From the NCBI RefSeq assembly GCF_013009075.1, contig NZ_CP053108.1:62001-126000 (forward strand): a stretch of DNA of 64,000 bases, in the 5' to 3' direction. The stretch is from Halomonas sp. TA22. GTDB taxonomy: Bacteria > Pseudomonadota > Gammaproteobacteria > Pseudomonadales > Halomonadaceae. Under the pieces are notes generated by a model that ran no database searches, was not told where the DNA came from, and saw only the letters and a program-made list of their open reading frames with translations. Within the stretch, counting starts at the first letter, position 1. Each line of letters opens with the position of its first letter. Positions 53,365 through 64,000 of this stretch are shown here, piece by piece. The position numbers were made by a program, and so were the translations under genes.

Positions 53365-55137
53365 ATGGAACTAAGAGAGTGGCTGATCATCCTGGGGCTA
53401 GCCCTGGTGACTATCATCGTGATTGATGGTGTACGTCGCCTGCAGCGCCAGCGTCGCGTGCCTCGACTGGATCAGGTCGACGCATCACCGGTAGGCACCG
53501 GTAATGGTAAGAGCGGAGTGAAAGCCGAGGCTGACCCCGAAGAGGTGGCTCGAGAAGCCGAGATCAATTGGGAACTTCCCAATGGCGGCGCGCGCGTAGT
53601 CAAACCGGCCTCCTACAGCCGTGACACCTCGCAAGAGCACGACATGGTGATCCCGACGCCGAAGCCCAAGCTCAAGCGGCAGGAGCATCCCGGGCCGTCG
53701 CGGGTGCTTTCGTCTTGGCGCCGGGAAGCGGCTCAACAAGCAGCGGTTGCCTCTGCGTCTCAACCTGAGCCTGAAAGAGTGGTGCCTACGCAAAAGCCTT
53801 CTGACACTATCAGCTCGTCTGCCCCCCTTTCTGAAAAAGATATAGCTAATAAAGGCGTGGCGAGCAAGCCAAGCCGTGTCGAGCCGGCGATGGAACAAAT
53901 GTCCTCAAAGGAGCAAGTCTCCTCTCCCCGCGATGCGTCTCCTAAGCCTGCCTCGTCCCAGACGCCGGAAGAGCCGCTCGTTCAGGCAGAAGTGCCACCT
54001 GTTTCCGAGTCGCAAACACCTCGCGCCGAGCCGACGCTATCAGCACTGGACGATGGCATGGATCCCGAAGCGGATGACACCACTCAGCCTCTCGCGGCCG
54101 ATCCCGCTGATCACGAAGAGTATCAGGATGGCGAGCGTTATCGTCTGGTTGATCTCGATGGCATGTCCGATTCGCTGCGTTCACGCTCGGCACGTGCCGG
54201 TGCCTCCATGCAGCGCTTCGGGGCCTCGGTGAAGAAGTCAATGGCCGAACGCAAGGAGCAGCGCAAGAAGGAGAAGCTCGAGCGGGCCAGGATCAAGACC
54301 GAGCGCGAAGCTCGAGAAGCCAGCCGTCGGCAGCAGGCCGAGGCCGAAAAAGCATTGCAGCGTCAGCAGGAAGAGGCACGCCTGACAGCCCTGCGCGAGC
54401 AGCAGGTGATCGACGCACAGGAGTATGACGATCCGCTATTTGCGCCAGGCCGGCTGAGCCATGTCGATAGTCGTTATGATGGCCGCTACGCCGACGGGCC
54501 TGCAGGCGGAGCGGATCATGGCAGCGAAGCGGAGCCTGCCCACTATTCCGTTCACCACGCCGATGCGCAGGTAGGCGTCGAGGGGCATGCCGGAGAGCAA
54601 GCGGCTCCCCGCCCCATCGTCGAGAACTCGCTGGTGGAGAGAGTGCTACGCCACGATGTCAATGGCGACCATGCTCGCGATACGCTCAGCCATGCCGACG
54701 AAGTCATCGTCATCAGTGTGATGTCACGTGATGAGGAGGGCTTCTCCGGTCCAGCACTGCTCGAACTCATGCTCGCTTGCGGGCTGCGGTACAGCAGCGA
54801 CATGGGCATCTTCCACCGCTGCGAGACGGAAGATCCCGGCAGTGAGCTGCAATTCTCAATGGTCAACGTCATCAAACCGGGGACCTTCCCGCTCGAATCG
54901 ATGGAGACGTTCCAGACGCCCGGCATCACTTTGTTGATGCCGTTACCCGGTGCTGCGGATACCAGTGCCGCCTTCGAAGCCATGGTGGAGACTGCCATGG
55001 TGGTGGTACGTCATCTGGGTGGCGAGCTGAAGGATGAGAACCGAAGCGTGATGACGGCGCAGACCGTCGAGTTCGCGCGTCAGCGCGTGCACGATTTCGA
55101 GCGGCGTCATCGCCTGCACCGTTATCAGGTCAACTGA
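53365..55137 (+). CDS. zipA: Cell division protein ZipA, with unusually long linker
   Basis: 590 residues; E. coli ZipA has 328. The N-terminus is a short periplasmic tip and membrane helix (LREWLIILGLALVTIIVIDG) and the C-terminus (about residues 440-590) is the FtsZ-binding domain (VMSRDEEGFSGPALLELMLA, GLRYSSDMGIFHR, PGTFPLESMETFQTPGITLL). Between them is a long disordered Pro/Ser/Glu-rich linker followed by a highly charged, coiled-coil-like stretch (about 285-352, repeating KEQRKKEKLERARIK-type sequence). The smc-zipA-ligA order is that of Pseudomonas and relatives. Confidence 0.94.
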   Translation: MELREWLIILGLALVTIIVIDGVRRLQRQRRVPRLDQVDASPVGTGNGKSGVKAEADPEEVAREAEINWELPNGGARVVKPASYSRDTSQEHDMVIPTPKPKLKRQEHPGPSRVLSSWRREAAQQAAVASASQPEPERVVPTQKPSDTISSSAPLSEKDIANKGVASKPSRVEPAMEQMSSKEQVSSPRDASPKPASSQTPEEPLVQAEVPPVSESQTPRAEPTLSALDDGMDPEADDTTQPLAADPADHEEYQDGERYRLVDLDGMSDSLRSRSARAGASMQRFGASVKKSMAERKEQRKKEKLERARIKTEREAREASRRQQAEAEKALQRQQEEARLTALREQQVIDAQEYDDPLFAPGRLSHVDSRYDGRYADGPAGGADHGSEAEPAHYSVHHADAQVGVEGHAGEQAAPRPIVENSLVERVLRHDVNGDHARDTLSHADEVIVISVMSRDEEGFSGPALLELMLACGLRYSSDMGIFHRCETEDPGSELQFSMVNVIKPGTFPLESMETFQTPGITLLMPLPGAADTSAAFEAMVETAMVVVRHLGGELKDENRSVMTAQTVEFARQRVHDFERRHRLHRYQVN

Positions 55138-55161
55138 TCGAGCTGCCTTTCAGTAGGCACT

Positions 55162-55197
55162 CGCCATGGGCTCCTTCGGGAGCCCATGGCGTTTTTG
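55162..55197 (+). terminator. Terminator after zipA
   Basis: Perfect 13-bp stem (CGCCATGGGCTCC and complement) with a TTCG tetraloop, followed by TTTTT. It separates zipA from ligA. Confidence 0.92.
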
Positions 55198-55250
55198 CCC
55201 AACGCTGCCCGGGATTCGTTACACTACATCCATTCCTTGAGACGACCTGA

Positions 55251-57571
<2,321 letters not shown>

Positions 57572-57593
57572 GCCGGCACACTCAGGGCCCGGC

Positions 57594-57632
57594 AAAAAAG
57601 ACCAGGCCCGCCTCAAGAGAGGCGGGCCTGGT
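57594..57632 (-). terminator. Terminator of the 2-hydroxycarboxylate transporter gene
   Basis: Perfect 14-bp stem (ACCAGGCCCGCCTC and complement) with AAGA in the middle; read on minus it is followed by a T-run (A6 on plus at 57594-57599). It may also end the plus-strand ligA-yheU transcript. Confidence 0.9.
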
Positions 57633-57657
57633 GCGCATGGCTGGCGGAAGGCCTGTC

Positions 57658-58962
57658 TCAGCCGAACAGCAATGGCACGCCGAGCCCCGAAATCAGCAGG
57701 ATCAGGGCACCCCCCAGCCGCGAGGATATCTGTGCGAAGGGCATCAGCTGCATGCGTCGCGCCGCGGAGAGCACCGCCACGTCACCGGTACCCCCCATGT
57801 TGGCCATGCATAGCCCGGCGGTGATCGCCGACTCGATGGGATAGAAACCGACCAGCTTGCCGAGCAGGGCAGCCCCCAGCGCGGCACCGGCCACCACGGC
57901 GAAGACGATCAGCACATAGGCGGGGGTGAGCGCCTCGATCACCGTGCCCAGGTCGGTATAGGCCACGCCGATGCCGAACAGCAGGGCAAAGGTCCAGTTG
58001 CGGGCCACGAAGCCGTACCACTGGGTGGCGGCGTCGGCCAGCGTCTGGGGCACCAGGCCGAAGATCTTGAACAGCGCGACCACGATGATCATCAGTGCGT
58101 AAGGGTGCAGCGGAATCAGGTCGGCAATGATCTGACCGCCGATGTAGAAGCCCAATGCCACCATCACACCGATCCCCATGGCGGCGATATCGAGCTCCTG
58201 GCGACGCTCCTCGAGCTTGACGCCGGGCATGATCTGGCCATTTCCGGTCAGGCTCGGGTAGCGATCGCCGAGCTTGGCCAGCAGGCTGGCGAAGACGATG
58301 GCAAAGACGTTGCCCAGCGCTAGGGCTGGCACCAGCAGCGAGATGTAGTAGCTTGCCGGTTGGCCGAGCATCTGCTCGTAGATCTGGCTCATCGGGACCG
58401 CGCCGGCGCCCATGCCGCCACCCAGGATGGGCAGGGTGATCACCACCACGGCATCGCTGAGGGTGAAACCTGCCAGGGTGCCGAACAGTGCCGCCAGCGC
58501 CATGGCGCCTAGCACTGCGCCGATGATCGGCATGAAGTAGCGAGTGCCGATGGTCACCAGTGCCTTGGAATCCATGCCCAGGATGCTGCCGGTGATCAGT
58601 GCGGCGATATAGAAGTTGAGAAAGTCACCGCCCTGCATGAACTGGGTGATATTCTCGCCGACGCTTGCCGGCATCACCGGGAAGTACATCAAGGTGGCGG
58701 CACCGAAGATGGCAAGGATTGCCCCACCACCGAGGTAGGTGCGCACGATCGGCAGGCGATCACCGACGAAGCCCAGCAGTTCGCCCAGCACCATCATGGT
58801 CAGCAGGCCGCCGATCATCCCGGCGGGCAGATTGTCGGTGTAGATGGCAGTCAACAGCACCACGCTCAGCATGCCGAAGGCCGGCATCGGCATGCCGGCG
58901 ATACGCGGCAGGCTATGGCGGGAATTGGCGACCAGCGTCGCGGTGTCGTTCGCGTTGCTCAT
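57658..58962 (-). CDS. 2-hydroxycarboxylate transporter (CitS/MaeN/CimH family)
   Basis: 434-residue sodium symporter for citrate, malate or related acids. Both family re-entrant motifs are seen: GGGMGAGAVPMSQIYEQ in the first half and MANMGGTGDVAVLSAARRMQ in the second, the latter followed by LMPFAQISSRLGGALIL near the substrate-binding Arg. About 11-12 membrane helices. It is divergent from a CitA/CitB-like two-component system that probably controls it. By-eye similarity does not separate citrate from malate. Confidence 0.93.
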   Translation of the reverse strand: MSNANDTATLVANSRHSLPRIAGMPMPAFGMLSVVLLTAIYTDNLPAGMIGGLLTMMVLGELLGFVGDRLPIVRTYLGGGAILAIFGAATLMYFPVMPASVGENITQFMQGGDFLNFYIAALITGSILGMDSKALVTIGTRYFMPIIGAVLGAMALAALFGTLAGFTLSDAVVVITLPILGGGMGAGAVPMSQIYEQMLGQPASYYISLLVPALALGNVFAIVFASLLAKLGDRYPSLTGNGQIMPGVKLEERRQELDIAAMGIGVMVALGFYIGGQIIADLIPLHPYALMIIVVALFKIFGLVPQTLADAATQWYGFVARNWTFALLFGIGVAYTDLGTVIEALTPAYVLIVFAVVAGAALGAALLGKLVGFYPIESAITAGLCMANMGGTGDVAVLSAARRMQLMPFAQISSRLGGALILLISGLGVPLLFG

Positions 58963-59220
58963 GCATTTCCTCCTGCCGCCTGCGGTATGCTAGAGACGGC
59001 GTCATGATCTGGTGTGAACGGCCAGTGTGAGTGGCGTCCCATCATTCGGTATTCACTAGCGTGGTGAGCGAGAATAAGCGCCAGCGCCGATGAGCCAAGC
59101 TTTGCAAACTTAACTAAGCGTTTTGAAGTTATTGAAAACGAACGCTGCCTTGGCGGCACAGCGTGCGCCAAGTGGAAATGCCACCAAGGTCTAACAAGTG
59201 TCTCTCAACAGGAATCGTGC

Positions 59221-60864
59221 GTGTCATCTCTTTTGAATGCCCGACGACCCCGCTTGAACGTATTGATCTCGCTGCTGGTGGCAGTGATGATCGTGCTGTC
59301 GCTGGGGCTAGCGCTGTGGCTCTTCGCCGCCCAGCAGCGCAGCGTACTCGAGCAGGCCGAAGCGACGCGGGTCACTGACCTTGCCCGGGTCGTTTCCGGC
59401 ATGTCCGAGGTACGCGCCGTGCTCGCCTCGGACATGCCGAAATCAAGCGATGCGCAGAGCGTGCTGCAGCGTGATATCGATGGCTTGCGGCGCGTGCTGG
59501 AGGTTGACTTCATCGTGGTCATGACGCCCGTTGCGCAGCGTCTCACTCACCCCGAGCCGCGGCTGATCGGCCAGCGATTTCAGGGTGACGACGAAGGGCC
59601 GGCGCTTGCGGGGAGTCACTACGCCTCGCGCTCCCAGGGCAGCCTGGGCACCAGTATCAGAGGCTTCGCACCGGTGGTCGGCGAGCAGGGCGAGGTAATC
59701 GGAGCGGTGTCCGTGGGGGTGACCTTGGCCTCGCTGCTGCCATCGCTCGAGCAGCATCGCAGGCAGTTGTGGCTTGGTATCGCGATACTGATGCTGGCGG
59801 CCGCCCTCGGCGCCGGCTGGCTTGCCCGCTATATCAAGCGTGTGCTGCTGGGACTGGAACCGCATCAGATCGCGCGGCTGGTCGAGGAGCGCCAGGCGAT
59901 GCTCGCCTCGGTGCACGAGGGTATCCTGGCGGTGGATCGCGAGGGGCGTATAACGCTTGCCAACGAGGCGGCACGCGCCCTGTTTGCCCGGGCCGGGCTT
60001 GGCGAGCCACCGCTGGGTACGCCATTGACCGACTACATACCCCACGCCGGTTTGCCGAAGGTGCTGACCGACTTGCGTCCGGTGCTGGATGGCGAGTTGT
60101 TGATCAATGGCCAGGTACTGCTGGTCAACCGTGTTCCGATCCGTCACTTGGGTGAGGTGATCGGCGCGGTGGCGACACTGCGTGACAAGAGCGAGGTGGC
60201 GCGACTTGCCGAGGAGCTCACCGGCGTGAAGCGCTATGCCGAAGCGCTGCGCGCCTCGACCCATGACTTCAAGAACAAGCTGCACGTGATCACGGGCCTG
60301 GCAAAGCTCGGCGATCTGGCCTCGCTGCGCCGCTATTTGCGTGAGCTGGCCGACGACCGCCTGGCCTCCTCGTCGGCGTTGGGCGATGAATTCCATGATC
60401 CGGTGCTAGCTGGCTTTCTGCTCGGCAAGCGCAGTGAAGCGCGCGAGCGCGGTATCGAGCTTACGATTAGCGCGGCAAGCCCGCTGCCGGGCCCTGCCGA
60501 TCCGGCACTCGGCCATACCCTGGTCACGGTGATCGGCAACCTGCTCGAGAATGCCTTCGAGGCCCTGGTCTCAAGCGAAGAGCGACGGGTCGGCCTGACC
60601 CTGGGGCTCGACGAGCAACTCTTGACCCTCGAGGTGCAGGATACCGGGCCGGGCATTGACGAGGCGCTGCAGGGGCAAGTCTTCGAGCGTGGCGTATCGA
60701 CCAAGGGCGACCGGCGCGGCCTAGGGCTTGCGCTGGTCAAAGAGCGCATTGCGGCCCACGAAGGCACGCTCTCGCTCTACAGCAGCCCCGGGCGCGGCAC
60801 CCTGATAGAGGTGGCGCTGCCTTATCTCCCGTCTCAGTCGGTCGCTAGTGAGGAGCTGCCATGA
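59221..60864 (+). CDS. Sensor histidine kinase, CitA/DcuS/DpiB family
   Basis: 547-residue membrane kinase with a GTG start (AGGA upstream). TM1 is at about residues 12-35, then a periplasmic PDC/CitA-like sensor (GSHYASRSQGSLGTSIRGFA), TM2 at about 180-200, a cytoplasmic PAS domain, the phospho-acceptor helix STHDFKNKLHVITGLAKLG, and an ATPase domain (NLLENAFEAL, DTGPGIDEALQGQVFERGVS, GLGLALVKE). It is expected to sense an extracellular di- or tricarboxylate and to act on the next gene's product. Overlaps the regulator gene by four bases. Confidence 0.94.
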   Translation: MSSLLNARRPRLNVLISLLVAVMIVLSLGLALWLFAAQQRSVLEQAEATRVTDLARVVSGMSEVRAVLASDMPKSSDAQSVLQRDIDGLRRVLEVDFIVVMTPVAQRLTHPEPRLIGQRFQGDDEGPALAGSHYASRSQGSLGTSIRGFAPVVGEQGEVIGAVSVGVTLASLLPSLEQHRRQLWLGIAILMLAAALGAGWLARYIKRVLLGLEPHQIARLVEERQAMLASVHEGILAVDREGRITLANEAARALFARAGLGEPPLGTPLTDYIPHAGLPKVLTDLRPVLDGELLINGQVLLVNRVPIRHLGEVIGAVATLRDKSEVARLAEELTGVKRYAEALRASTHDFKNKLHVITGLAKLGDLASLRRYLRELADDRLASSSALGDEFHDPVLAGFLLGKRSEARERGIELTISAASPLPGPADPALGHTLVTVIGNLLENAFEALVSSEERRVGLTLGLDEQLLTLEVQDTGPGIDEALQGQVFERGVSTKGDRRGLGLALVKERIAAHEGTLSLYSSPGRGTLIEVALPYLPSQSVASEELP

Positions 60865-61589
60865 GTGATCTCATTCGCGTCCTGATCGTCGAGGACGACC
60901 CAATGGTGATGCGCCTGAATCTGGAGTATCTCAACCGTCTCGAAGGCGTGACTCTGGTGGCACAGTGTGCCGACGTCCCCTCCGCCCTGGCAGTGCTTGA
61001 AGAGCGGGCGGTGGAGCTGGTGTTGCTGGATGTCTATCTGCGCGAGCGCAGCGGGCTCGAGATCGTCCGCCAGCTGCAGCGCCAGGGACGCGACATCGAT
61101 GTGATCCTGATCACTGCGGCTTCGGAGGTCGAGACGGTGCGCGCCGCGCGTCAGCTCGGCGTCAGGGATTTTCTGGTCAAGCCCTTCGAATTCGAACGCT
61201 TCCGCGATGCGGTCCAGGCCTGTGTCGAGGTGCGCCGCTCCTTGGGCTCCCTGCCGGAACGTCTCGCCCAGCGCGATCTCGACCGGCTCTTCAAGTCGAC
61301 CGGCGGTGAGGCGCTGCCGCGCCGCCCGGATGGGCTGCCCAAGGGATTGACTGCGCCGACGCTTGGCCAGGTGGCCGCGGCGGCACTGGCCCAAGGAGGG
61401 GAGAGCTTCGCCACTGAGGCGTTGATTCCGGCCACCGGCATGTCGCGGGTATCGCTGCGCAAGTATCTCAAGTACCTCGCCGAGCAGGGTATCCTCGAGG
61501 AGTCTTTCCATTACGGCCAGGTCGGGCGCCCCTCCTTCAGCTACCGCTGCCTCGATCGCCCCGCGCTCCTCGCCCTGCAACAGGGGTGA
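60861..61589 (+). CDS. Response regulator, CitB/DcuR/DpiA family
   Basis: 242 residues. The receiver domain has the acidic pocket EDD (11-13), phospho-acceptor Asp57 (LVLLDVYLRERSGLE) and the conserved Lys in FLVKPFEFERF. The C-terminal HTH (GMSRVSLRKYLKYLAEQGIL, then GQVGRPSFSYR) is that of CitB-type regulators. Likely activator of the divergent transporter gene. Ends two bases before the convergent mnmC stop. Confidence 0.94.
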   Translation: MSDLIRVLIVEDDPMVMRLNLEYLNRLEGVTLVAQCADVPSALAVLEERAVELVLLDVYLRERSGLEIVRQLQRQGRDIDVILITAASEVETVRAARQLGVRDFLVKPFEFERFRDAVQACVEVRRSLGSLPERLAQRDLDRLFKSTGGEALPRRPDGLPKGLTAPTLGQVAAAALAQGGESFATEALIPATGMSRVSLRKYLKYLAEQGILEESFHYGQVGRPSFSYRCLDRPALLALQQG

Positions 61590-61591
61590 GC

Positions 61592-63658
61592 CTACCCTGC
61601 CGTGCCGCGCACGATATCGCTGATCAGCCGCCGGCCGGGGTGCAGGTGATCGACCAGCTCGCGCTCCAGCGGTAGCGGCTCGTCGCAGATCCGCGAGGCA
61701 AGCAGCTCGGCGCATAGCGGCGCACTGGCAAGCCCACGCGAGCCATGGGCGGCACTGATCCACAGCCCGGCATGATGAGCCCCGGGAGTGGCCGGCACGC
61801 GGCGCGCGTCCCGGGCCAGCACGGCATAGTCGCGCTTCCAGCGCTCGGCATCCGGCAGCGGGCCTGCATAGGGTGTCTTGTCGGGGCTTGCCGCACGCAC
61901 CGCGGCGCGGCCACCAAGCTGCGCGGGGGAAAGCGCGCGGTGTGTATCGCGCAGCGCCTGGTCAAGCGCCTCGGCGTAACCCGGCAAGGTGCGCTTGAGC
62001 TCGGCGAGATTGGCCGTATGGTCGCTGTCGCGCAGCGCGGTGTCGCTGTCGTTGGGTGCGAAGGTGGCGCCGAAGGTGAGGGCGCCATCGAGCGGGGGAG
62101 GCAGATAGCCGCCCGCGCAGATCACTCGCTTGGGCGCCGGGAGGCGCTCGGCGATACCGGGTGATAGGGCAAGCGTGCTCACCTGGCCGCGAATCGGCTG
62201 CAGTGGCAAACCGGCCGTTTGGGTGAAGCGGTTGGCCAGTGCGGCGTTGGCAATCACGACTTGGTCGGCTGTGAGCGTGTGGCCATCGGCCATCGTCAGC
62301 GTCCAACCCGTGGTACAGCGCTCAAGCGCTACCACGTCCGCCCGGTGAAAATGGATGCCGTCAAGCTTGGACAGCTGCTCGCATACTGCCTTTGGTCGGA
62401 CCCAGCCAGCGCTTGGGTAATCCAGCGCGGGCATGCGCGGCGCCAACGCTTCGGGCAGGCCGCTACGTGCATCGGCCGTCTCGGCCGCGACGTGTTCGAC
62501 CACCTCGCTTGGTAGGGCGTGATTGTCCGCAAAGCGCTGCTGGCGCTTCGCTTCGCGCTCGCTCGTGGCCAGCTGCATGACGCCGCAGTCGTCCCACAGC
62601 CGGCGCGTCGGGTCGAGCTCGGCAAGCCAGCGGCGGCTATGCAGCAGCCCGGCAAGATAGACGCGGCTCTGCAGGTTGGTGTCGGCGGAGAGCTTCACAT
62701 AGAGCGCTCCCTGGCCATTGCCCGAGCCACCTGCGCCAGGGGCTTCGCGGTCGATGAGTGTCACCTGCAAGCCACGCCGCGCCAGCGCTTGGGCGGTGGT
62801 GGTGCCGGCAAGCCCTGCACCGATCACCGCCACGTGTCGCACGGGCAGCGCAGGAGGCGGACAAAACCAGGGGGTGAGCCGGCGGCTGTGTCCGGCGGGC
62901 GGGGTGACGATCTCGCCTGTGAGCATTTCGCGCTTACGCCCGAAGCCCGGCACCTTGCGCCAGCTGAAGCCGGCCGCCTTGAGTCCGCGCTTGACGATGC
63001 CGGCACAGGTGAAGGTGGCGAAGGTGGCACCGGCACGGCTGTGCGCCGCCATTGCCTCGAACAGCGACGGCTGCCACATCTCGGGATTCTTCGACGGGGC
63101 GAAGCCATCGAGGAACCAGGCATCGACACGCCCCTCCAGCCGCGCGAGCCGCTCGACGCTGTCGCCGAAGTGCAGGTCCAGCGTGACGCGTCGGTCCAAC
63201 CATAGGCGATGCACGCCCGCCACCGGCGCTGGCCATTGCGATACCAGCCGCTGCGCCCGCTCGGCGAGATCGGGCCAGGCGCGCAGGGCGCGGGCCAGAT
63301 CATCACGGCTCAGCGGGTGCTTCTCGGTGGAGACCAGGTGCAGGCGGGCGCCGGGGGGGGCGTGGGCATCGAAGCTGGCCCAGGCGCAGAGCATGTTGAG
63401 CCCGGTGCCGAACCCCGTCTCGCCGATCACGAAGGGGCGCGACTCGCGCCACTCGGCAAGCCGCCTGGGCAGGTCGTTGGCGGCGATGAAGACGTGCTCG
63501 CTCTCGGCGCGGCCGCTCTGGCGCGAGAAGTAAAGATCATCGAAGGTAGTGGAGCGCGGCGACTCGAGATCGGCGTCGTCACGCGCCCAGTCGAGGCGAG
63601 CCTCTTCCATTGCGGTGAGGGGGGGCAGGCTGGCGCTACGATTTTCGCAAGGGGGCAC
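61592..63658 (-). CDS. mnmC: tRNA 5-methylaminomethyl-2-thiouridine biosynthesis bifunctional protein MnmC
   Basis: 688 residues from a GTG at 63658 with GCGGAG upstream; the ATG at 63610 would give 672. The N-terminal methyltransferase has STTFDDLYFSRQSGRAESEH and GETGFGTGLNML and the DAWFLDGFAPSKNPEMW motif. The C-terminal FAD oxidase has a Rossmann motif VIGAGLAGTTTAQALARRGL, GSGNGQGALYVKL and ISAAHGSRGLASAPL. It finishes the wobble modification mnm5s2U34. E. coli MnmC is 668 residues, so the fusion is complete. Confidence 0.95.
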   Translation of the reverse strand: MPPCENRSASLPPLTAMEEARLDWARDDADLESPRSTTFDDLYFSRQSGRAESEHVFIAANDLPRRLAEWRESRPFVIGETGFGTGLNMLCAWASFDAHAPPGARLHLVSTEKHPLSRDDLARALRAWPDLAERAQRLVSQWPAPVAGVHRLWLDRRVTLDLHFGDSVERLARLEGRVDAWFLDGFAPSKNPEMWQPSLFEAMAAHSRAGATFATFTCAGIVKRGLKAAGFSWRKVPGFGRKREMLTGEIVTPPAGHSRRLTPWFCPPPALPVRHVAVIGAGLAGTTTAQALARRGLQVTLIDREAPGAGGSGNGQGALYVKLSADTNLQSRVYLAGLLHSRRWLAELDPTRRLWDDCGVMQLATSEREAKRQQRFADNHALPSEVVEHVAAETADARSGLPEALAPRMPALDYPSAGWVRPKAVCEQLSKLDGIHFHRADVVALERCTTGWTLTMADGHTLTADQVVIANAALANRFTQTAGLPLQPIRGQVSTLALSPGIAERLPAPKRVICAGGYLPPPLDGALTFGATFAPNDSDTALRDSDHTANLAELKRTLPGYAEALDQALRDTHRALSPAQLGGRAAVRAASPDKTPYAGPLPDAERWKRDYAVLARDARRVPATPGAHHAGLWISAAHGSRGLASAPLCAELLASRICDEPLPLERELVDHLHPGRRLISDIVRGTAG

Positions 63659-63756
63659 CGGCGGCTCCGCTTCACAGGTGATCAAAAAGTAGGCGATTGA
63701 CGCTGGGCGGCAGCTTGTCTGCGCTTGCACGATGCGTCCGCGCCCTGTTAACAGTC

Positions 63757-63793
63757 TTTTCCACAGCCTCTGTGGGTAACGCCCTGTGGAAAA
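63757..63793. promoter_or_regulatory. Cluster of three DnaA-box-like sites
   Basis: TTTTCCACA (63757-63765), TGTGGGTAA (63771-63779, reverse orientation) and TGTGGAAAA (63785-63793, reverse). Each differs by one base from TTATCCACA or its complement. The outer two form an inverted repeat, and all three lie in the 175-bp gap between mnmC and the YciI-family gene. Confidence 0.6.
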
Positions 63794-63833
63794 CCAGGCG
63801 GCGACGCGAGAGGCTGTGCCAAGTGGTGGGGCG

Positions 63834-64000
63834 TTACGGAAAGACCTTCTTGAACGGCTTGACCGCCACCTTGGCGTAGACACCTGCGATCATGTAGGGA
63901 TCGGCATCGGCCCAACTCCGGGCAGCCTGTATGTCATCGAACTCGGCGACCACCAGGCTGCCGCTGAAGCCTGCATCGCCGGGGTTTTCGGCATCGACCG
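63834..64000 (-). CDS. YciI-family protein, C-terminal part
   Basis: Only the last 55 residues lie in the window. The ending [20 protein letters not shown] followed by PFKKVFP fits the ferredoxin-like YciI family, whose His/Asp residues lie in such a DPY motif. The start is beyond the right edge. Function of YciI proteins is mostly unknown. Confidence 0.85.
   Translation of the reverse strand, partial: VDAENPGDAGFSGSLVVAEFDDIQAARSWADADPYMIAGVYAKVAVKPFKKVFP

Overview
The window is GC-rich, gene-dense DNA from a gammaproteobacterium. Several things fit Halomonas or a close relative (family Halomonadaceae): the smc-zipA-ligA order, a complete ccmABCDEFGHI cluster, a sodium-pumping oxaloacetate decarboxylase (oadGAB), a sodium-dependent NSS transporter, and a large supply of organic-acid and amino-acid uptake systems. 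The assignment is inferred from gene content and protein style, not from a database search.

Layout. 1-2.9 kb: part of one branched-chain amino-acid-type ABC system (livM partial, livH, binding protein) on the minus strand. 3.3-10.4 kb: a small unknown gene, an NSS transporter, then a second ABC system (livG, livF, livH, livM on plus, livK convergent on minus). 10.6-14.3 kb: a C45/penicillin-acyltransferase-like hydrolase, a small gene behind a perfect Fur box, and a chemoreceptor behind a sigma-28 promoter. 14.3-15.2 kb: a type I-E-like CRISPR array with no leader and no cas genes, abutting a tRNA-Arg(ACG) gene that has lost its 5' part. 15.2-20.3 kb: dusC, oadGAB and a ferredoxin.

20.3-41.3 kb is an accessory catabolic region and the most interesting part. 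A GntR-type regulator sits among repeated copies of one palindrome (TGGTATACCA and near copies), found before its own gene, before a creatininase-family gene, and before a seven-gene minus-strand operon. That operon encodes a heme-oxygenase-like diiron oxidase (PqqC/CADD fold), an aldehyde dehydrogenase, a GlcG/HbpS protein, an FAD/2Fe-2S reductase, a 2Fe-2S ferredoxin, an aspartate dehydrogenase and a DUF1330 protein. It reads as an oxygenase, its electron supply and downstream processing steps for an unknown, probably nitrogen-containing carboxylate. Next to it is a nine-gene minus-strand run: two chromate-transporter-family proteins, two complete tripartite tricarboxylate transporters (TctCBA) and an Ntn-hydrolase of the gamma-glutamyltransferase family between them. 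This run is divergent from a close paralogue of the first GntR regulator.

41.3-64 kb is mostly housekeeping: yigZ with an SOS-controlled LexA/UmuD-like gene, ccmABCDEFGHI, smc, zipA (unusually long), ligA, a YheU-family gene, a 2-hydroxycarboxylate transporter with its divergent CitA/CitB-type two-component system, mnmC, a cluster of three DnaA boxes, and the end of a YciI-family gene.
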